NCBI GenBank assembly: GCA_022736495.1
Contig: DZCR01000064.1
Coordinates: 1 to 16,780, forward strand
Direction of reading: 5' to 3'
DNA length: 16,780 nucleotides
DNA from: Desulfobacca acetoxidans
GTDB taxonomy: Bacteria > Desulfobacterota > Desulfobaccia > Desulfobaccales > 0-14-0-80-60-11
Shown here: piece by piece, positions 13,397 to 16,780 of the stretch
Position numbering within the stretch: the first letter of the stretch is position 1
How the letters are laid out: every line of letters starts with the position of its first letter
Position numbers and translations under genes: made by a program
The notes under the pieces: generated by a model
What the model was told of the DNA's origin: nothing
Databases searched by the model: none
Seen by the model: the letters and a program-made list of their open reading frames with translations, nothing else

Positions 13397-14386
13397 TCAG
13401 GCGCGAAAATCTGCAACTCCTTCGACAGGGAGATCGGCCTCGCGCCGAACTTCCTTGACAGTATCAGCCTGCTCATAGCAGTGTATTAAGAGGCTCAGGG
13501 CGATTTCTTTTAAATCCAGGGCTGCCGGGCTGTTCTGGCGATTTAGGGGGAAAGGCACCATTTGGTTGACCGCCTTTTCTATCGCGGGATCGAAGGAGAG
13601 ATGCCCTAATATCTGTGGCGTCACGCTGAGAAAAGAGCCACAGACTTTTTCAATTATCCGGGCCGCCTGTAGGTCTGAGTCTTGCCTCACCATATTGACC
13701 ACGAGAAAGAGTTGGAAATTTTTCAAAAGGTTCAGCAACCGGTTGACACGGTCCTCTCCCCCGGTCGGCAGTTGGAGAAGCAGTTCCTCAACGGAGTCGA
13801 TCTTGCTCTCCGAGGGGGGCGTTTCGGTTTGGAGTACCAGGCGCAACATATCGTGATCTTTGGAAAATTCTCGGGTGATTTGGCGATACAAGGCGCTTTT
13901 GATGAAGCCGTAGACATTTTGCAAGGAAGTGGCCTGATTGGTCATGATGCAAATCCGGCCGTGGGAGTAATTGAAGAAATCCAGGATATTAAATGAAGTC
14001 CCAGCTCCCAGATCCAGGAGAACCAGATCGGCCGGCAAGTTTTCAATTTGCCTTAAAATGCGGATCTTCTGGTTGAAGGTGGGGTTGGCCGCCCCCAGAA
14101 TATCATCCGCCCCGCAGATCAGACCAATCCCCTCCACCTGCGTGTCAATGACGACATCTTCCAGGCGGTCTACCCGGTGTAACAGGAAATCTTCCAGGGT
14201 GACCGGAGGGAAACGTACACCCATGAGGGTGTGCAGGTTGGCCCCCCCTAAATCCGCGTCCACCAGGATGATCTTTTTACCCATGCGGGAAAGAGAAATT
14301 CCCAGCCCCAGGGTGAAGACGCTTTTACCGATGCCGCCTTTGCCTCCGCCGATGCTCCATAGTTTTTTGCTTAACTCCACCGACAT
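13397..14386 (-). CDS. MinD/ParA-family ATPase, FlhG/FleN-like
   Basis: A 329-residue deviant Walker A ATPase. Motifs: WSIGGGKGGIGKS (10-22, signature lysine K16 and Walker K21), ILVDADLGGANLHTLMG (switch I/A' region) and DLVLLDLGAGTSFNILDFF (Walker B/switch II). The spelling DADLGGANLHTLMG and LLDLGAGTSFN is closer to the FlhG/FleN-like branch found in deltaproteobacteria than to division MinD. The C-terminal 100 residues extend beyond the ATPase core and may hold the membrane- or partner-binding part. I chose the ATG at 14386 (GGGAGG about eight bases upstream). An ATG at 14503 is in frame but would overlap the upstream PilZ-like gene by 49 bp. It is the last gene of a three-gene operon with a PilZ-like protein and behind a sigma28-like promoter, consistent with placing or numbering flagella or pili. 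Confidence 0.88.
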   Translation of the reverse strand: MSVELSKKLWSIGGGKGGIGKSVFTLGLGISLSRMGKKIILVDADLGGANLHTLMGVRFPPVTLEDFLLHRVDRLEDVVIDTQVEGIGLICGADDILGAANPTFNQKIRILRQIENLPADLVLLDLGAGTSFNILDFFNYSHGRICIMTNQATSLQNVYGFIKSALYRQITREFSKDHDMLRLVLQTETPPSESKIDSVEELLLQLPTGGEDRVNRLLNLLKNFQLFLVVNMVRQDSDLQAARIIEKVCGSFLSVTPQILGHLSFDPAIEKAVNQMVPFPLNRQNSPAALDLKEIALSLLIHCYEQADTVKEVRREADLPVEGVADFRA

Positions 14387-14454
14387 CTCCTTTGCCTCCC
14401 GCCCGGAGGCGAAATTGCTTGAAAAGCCATGCAGGGCTCGCCGTCCGTTAGTTT

Positions 14455-15081
14455 TTAGGTTTCCCTGGGAATACTCCGGCCGCGCCACCAATTCCACAGA
14501 CATTTGCCGGCAATAACGTATATCCCGGACAAAGTCAGGACCATGGGCAGGGGGTTATTCGAATCGGGTAGAGCAACTTTGAGCGCCAGCCCTCCCAAAA
14601 ATGATCCAAAACCCACGTAAAAGATGCTCCGGCCATTATTGGCGGCCGGTTTGGCCTGGACCTGGTCCCAATAGTTCCAGAGGTCTGAAATATCCTTGGG
14701 GCGAGCTATTAAATTTTCCAAGGAGCGGCGAGCGCGAAATTCGGCCTCTCCCAGGTCCAGCCCCACCAGGTAATGGGAAGACCCCTGTTCCCCTTGGCGA
14801 ATCCACACCACTTTACTGCGCAATTGGGTCTCCTTGGTAAATCCATCCGGGACCATATGGATTACGCCTTCTTGGTGCAATAAAGATTCAGCCTGCAATC
14901 CGGGGGGCAGACCGATTACTTCCAGAATGACCCCTTCGGCTGCCAGACCTTTCACGTGGACCGGCAATCGGAAGGACTGATCTTGCCCCTGGGACTCAAT
15001 CTCCAGGGAAAGCTCGGCGTTGACCCAGGGCCTCCCCAAGTTGTCATTTGGCATAGTGTCGTTGCTTATTTTCGCTTTCAT
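14455..15081 (-). CDS. PilZ-like membrane-anchored protein
   Basis: A 208-residue protein. Residues about 17-125 resemble a PilZ fold: a beta strand (VNAELSLEIES), FRLPVHVKGLAAEGVILEV where canonical PilZ has (D/N)xSxxG, a middle strand RSKVVWIRQGEQGSSHYLVGLDL, and the closing helix EAEFRARRSLENLIA. Neither the c-di-GMP-binding RxxxR nor an intact (D/N)xSxxG is present, so it probably does not bind c-di-GMP. Two C-terminal membrane segments (about 152-171 and 178-196) anchor it. GGAGG 11 bases upstream supports the ATG at 15081. It starts 37 bp after the primase-like gene and ends 68 bp before the MinD-like gene. Assignment to PilZ rests on strand pattern and is tentative. Confidence 0.6.
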   Translation of the reverse strand: MKAKISNDTMPNDNLGRPWVNAELSLEIESQGQDQSFRLPVHVKGLAAEGVILEVIGLPPGLQAESLLHQEGVIHMVPDGFTKETQLRSKVVWIRQGEQGSSHYLVGLDLGEAEFRARRSLENLIARPKDISDLWNYWDQVQAKPAANNGRSIFYVGFGSFLGGLALKVALPDSNNPLPMVLTLSGIYVIAGKCLWNWWRGRSIPRET

Positions 15082-15118
15082 GAGAGCGGCTGCCTCCGAT
15101 CGTTCCCCAACCGACTGG

Positions 15119-16480
15119 CTAGGGATTTTTCTTGAGTAAATTGCGCAGATAATCCACCTCGTGGGCCAATTGAGCCTCTAATTTCTTGTTGAGTCTCTTG
15201 TTTTCGCGGCGCTCCTGTTGACCAATCTCTTGCCATACCTGAAGTTTTCCCAGCTCATAGATCATGGCTTCATAGCGATGGCGCTCAATTATCAGGTTTT
15301 CCTGGGAAGCTCTGAACAATTCCCGCCAGCTCTCGCCAAATTCGCCGGTGCCCTGCCACGGGCCGCCTGCTTTGAAGTTTGTCGACGGTTGCTCCTCACT
15401 GCGCCAATCAGGGGATAGGGAGTCCCGCCTGCCATAATCTCCCTTAGCGGGCTGGGAACCAGGCCGGGAATCGACGAGGCGCCCGGTTTCACCACTGATG
15501 GCCTGGATCTGCGACCTGGCCGCCGTCGCCTGGTTCACCCCTTCATCATGAGAATGCTCCTCGCTAAGCTCTCCTGCCAGGCCCCTTCCATTGAGCAATT
15601 GCTGGAGATAATGCCATCCTTGAGGCCGCTCCCGGGCATCCCCCAAAGGGGCGTGCCACAGGAGGCCCAGCAATAATTGCGGCTCTTCCAGCCCTCCAGC
15701 CCGAGCTGCTTCCAGTAAACGTTGATAATAGCTTTCCGGAGTAGGAGCAGGGCTCATCAGAGCTTGCAATACGCCGGGATGAGGAGCGATGGCAGGGTAG
15801 ATCTTTTCCCAGGCGGGAATTACCGGGGCCGGCAGACATGAGGCCGGTTCAGGAGCGGCAACCTTGATGATTTTTCTGAGGATGGGAGGAGGTTGGCTGA
15901 GCGCACTATCCCAGGGGGGCTTGCGCCAGCGCCAGTTGGCTTGAGTCCGAGGTTCCAGCGAGGGCGGCGCCAGTACCAGGTCTCCTTCCCCAAATACCTT
16001 GACCTCAAAAGGTTCCAGGAAAAAAGAGGGAGGGAGCCGCCACCCTTCAGGAAGTTCATAATAATGCTGCTCTAAGTGGACTCCCGCCTCAGCGACGCAA
16101 TCGGAAGACCAATCTTCGCGCCTGAAAGGCAGTACCCGCCCTTGCTTAGGCACCTCCAGGATAAACAGACCGGACGCGGAGCCGGTGCGCACCCCGACAT
16201 TTATGTCGACGCCATCCAGGCCGAGCTCGATCAATTTTTCGGACCAGGACTCCTTGGGTTCCTGGAAATTTATCATCTGATGGACCCGGCTCTGAGCATT
16301 AACCACCGCCAGATGCCAACCCAGGCTTAGATAATTGCTCAAATGATTGATTAAAACATCGCTGAATTGCAGGCTTTTTCTTAGGTCCAAAATTCGGCAG
16401 AATTCTTCTTCCTGAATTTTTCCACAGGTTCGGGTGAGGCAATCTTCCTGGACCTCACTTTTGAACGTATTAGTCTTCAT
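15119..16480 (-). CDS. Degenerate primase-polymerase-like protein with C-terminal coiled coil
   Basis: A 453-residue protein of unknown function. Residues about 40-195 follow the pattern of the bifunctional primase/polymerase (Prim-Pol, archaeo-eukaryotic primase) domain: YLSLGWHLAVVNAQS, LIELGLDGVDINVGVRTG, SGLFILEV, EQHYYELP, FGEGDLVLAPPSLEP and NWRWRKPPW. The catalytic acidic pair normally written D-x-D/E after the hydrophobic strand reads E109-V-P111 here, so polymerase activity is doubtful. The middle (200-380) is Pro-rich and variable. Residues 385-453 form a long charged coiled coil (ENLIIERHRYEAMIYEL, GQQERRENKRLNKKLEAQ). GAGGG about eight bases upstream supports the ATG at 16480. First gene of an operon with PilZ-like and MinD/FlhG-like genes, which suggests a structural or regulatory role rather than replication. 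Confidence 0.72.
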   Translation of the reverse strand: MKTNTFKSEVQEDCLTRTCGKIQEEEFCRILDLRKSLQFSDVLINHLSNYLSLGWHLAVVNAQSRVHQMINFQEPKESWSEKLIELGLDGVDINVGVRTGSASGLFILEVPKQGRVLPFRREDWSSDCVAEAGVHLEQHYYELPEGWRLPPSFFLEPFEVKVFGEGDLVLAPPSLEPRTQANWRWRKPPWDSALSQPPPILRKIIKVAAPEPASCLPAPVIPAWEKIYPAIAPHPGVLQALMSPAPTPESYYQRLLEAARAGGLEEPQLLLGLLWHAPLGDARERPQGWHYLQQLLNGRGLAGELSEEHSHDEGVNQATAARSQIQAISGETGRLVDSRPGSQPAKGDYGRRDSLSPDWRSEEQPSTNFKAGGPWQGTGEFGESWRELFRASQENLIIERHRYEAMIYELGKLQVWQEIGQQERRENKRLNKKLEAQLAHEVDYLRNLLKKNP

Positions 16481-16530
16481 GCCGATCCCTCTAATTCAGG
16501 CGGAGTTTGCCCTTGCATCCGTAATAATAC

Positions 16531-16556
16531 TTATCGGCATCTTTGCTGAAACCTTA
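16531..16556 (-). promoter_or_regulatory. Sigma28 (FliA)-like promoter
   Basis: On the minus strand TAAGGTTT (16556-16549), 10 bases, then GCCGATAA (16538-16531). The enterobacterial flagellar sigma28 consensus is TAAAGTTT-N11-GCCGATAA, so this matches 7/8 and 8/8 with a spacer one base short. Transcription would start about 16523, about 43 nt before the ATG of the primase-like gene. No sigma70-type pair of comparable quality was seen in this gap. Confidence 0.6.
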
Positions 16557-16600
16557 ATTTTGATCCGCCAGACTCTGTTGCCTGGACCAGTCCTTAGGAT

Positions 16601-16735
16601 TTATCGGACAAAAGCTGCTTTCCCGCCGTATCGCTTGCACCTCGGGCATAGCCAGAAACCCCGGGGCAGAAGCCTGGTTGCTGCCAGGGTGCGGCACTGG
16701 TCAGGACAGAATGTATCTAAAATAGTGCAATTAAT
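16601..16735 (-). other. Small cysteine-rich open frame (zinc-ribbon-like), no usual start
   Basis: After a TAA at 16738-16736 a minus-strand frame of 44 residues runs to TAA 16603-16601. It includes FCPDQCRTLAA and GFWLCPRCKRYGGKAAFVR, that is CxxxC and CxxC with an aromatic/basic context like a zinc ribbon (compare CPRCK motifs of phage Com-type proteins). There is no ATG, GTG or TTG in a sensible place and no ribosome-binding site, only ATT. It may be a remnant or chance; it lies upstream of the sigma28-like promoter. Confidence 0.25.
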
Positions 16736-16780
16736 TTAGAGGGTTATTGTATGCCAACGGATTTGTCATAATTGTTAAAT

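Noticed and set aside
14387..14503. Upstream in-frame start of the MinD-like ATPase
   Set aside because: It would overlap the PilZ-like gene, and GGGAGG marks the ATG at 14386. The shared MSVEL at both starts looks like coincidence.

Overview
The window looks like part of a GC-rich, Gram-negative, strictly anaerobic genome, most likely from Desulfobacterota (my impression is Desulfobacca-like; inferred from gene content and style, not from a search). Lipid A biosynthesis (lpxB) shows an outer membrane, several proteins carry signal peptides or a lipobox, and one short gene reads sensibly only if an in-frame UGA is decoded as selenocysteine. I see no insertion sequence, CRISPR array, tRNA or rRNA.

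Layout. 1-2071 (minus): the 5' part of lpxB, and upstream of it a Gfo/Idh/MocA oxidoreductase; between them lies a short fragment resembling the end of a DUF1566/Lcl-type domain. 2178-3154 (plus): ilvE behind a good sigma70-type promoter, ending at a bidirectional terminator. 3294-4855 (minus): a two-CBS-domain protein and, upstream, a stand-alone methionine-synthase-like (MetE C-terminal-type) zinc methyltransferase. 5212-6374 (plus): an FtsB/DivIC-type septum protein and elongation factor P. 6384-6752 (minus): a secreted 3D-domain protein. 6753-7632: a long non-coding, partly very AT-rich stretch with a possible structured RNA.

7633-10901 (minus) is the most striking part: a tightly packed four-gene operon. 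In transcription order it encodes (1) a fusion of a cyclic-nucleotide-binding domain, a rhodanese domain lacking its cysteine and a MauE/DoxX-like membrane domain, (2) a small lipoprotein, (3) an AMIN-domain exported protein and (4) a 71-residue glutaredoxin-like selenoprotein with a UPFT active site. It ends at a canonical intrinsic terminator. A signal-responsive redox module spanning membrane, envelope and cytoplasm is a reasonable hypothesis. Across a 450-bp divergent regulatory region with paired palindromes is a hyaluronan/chitin-synthase-like family 2 glycosyltransferase (plus), followed by an exported META-domain protein.

13397-16480 (minus) is a second probable operon: a degenerate primase-polymerase-like protein with a C-terminal coiled coil, a membrane-anchored PilZ-like protein, and a MinD/FlhG-like ATPase. 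It lies behind a sequence closely matching a flagellar sigma28 (FliA) promoter, which points to a motility or cell-pole role. The last 300 bp hold that promoter and a small cysteine-rich open frame with no normal start codon.
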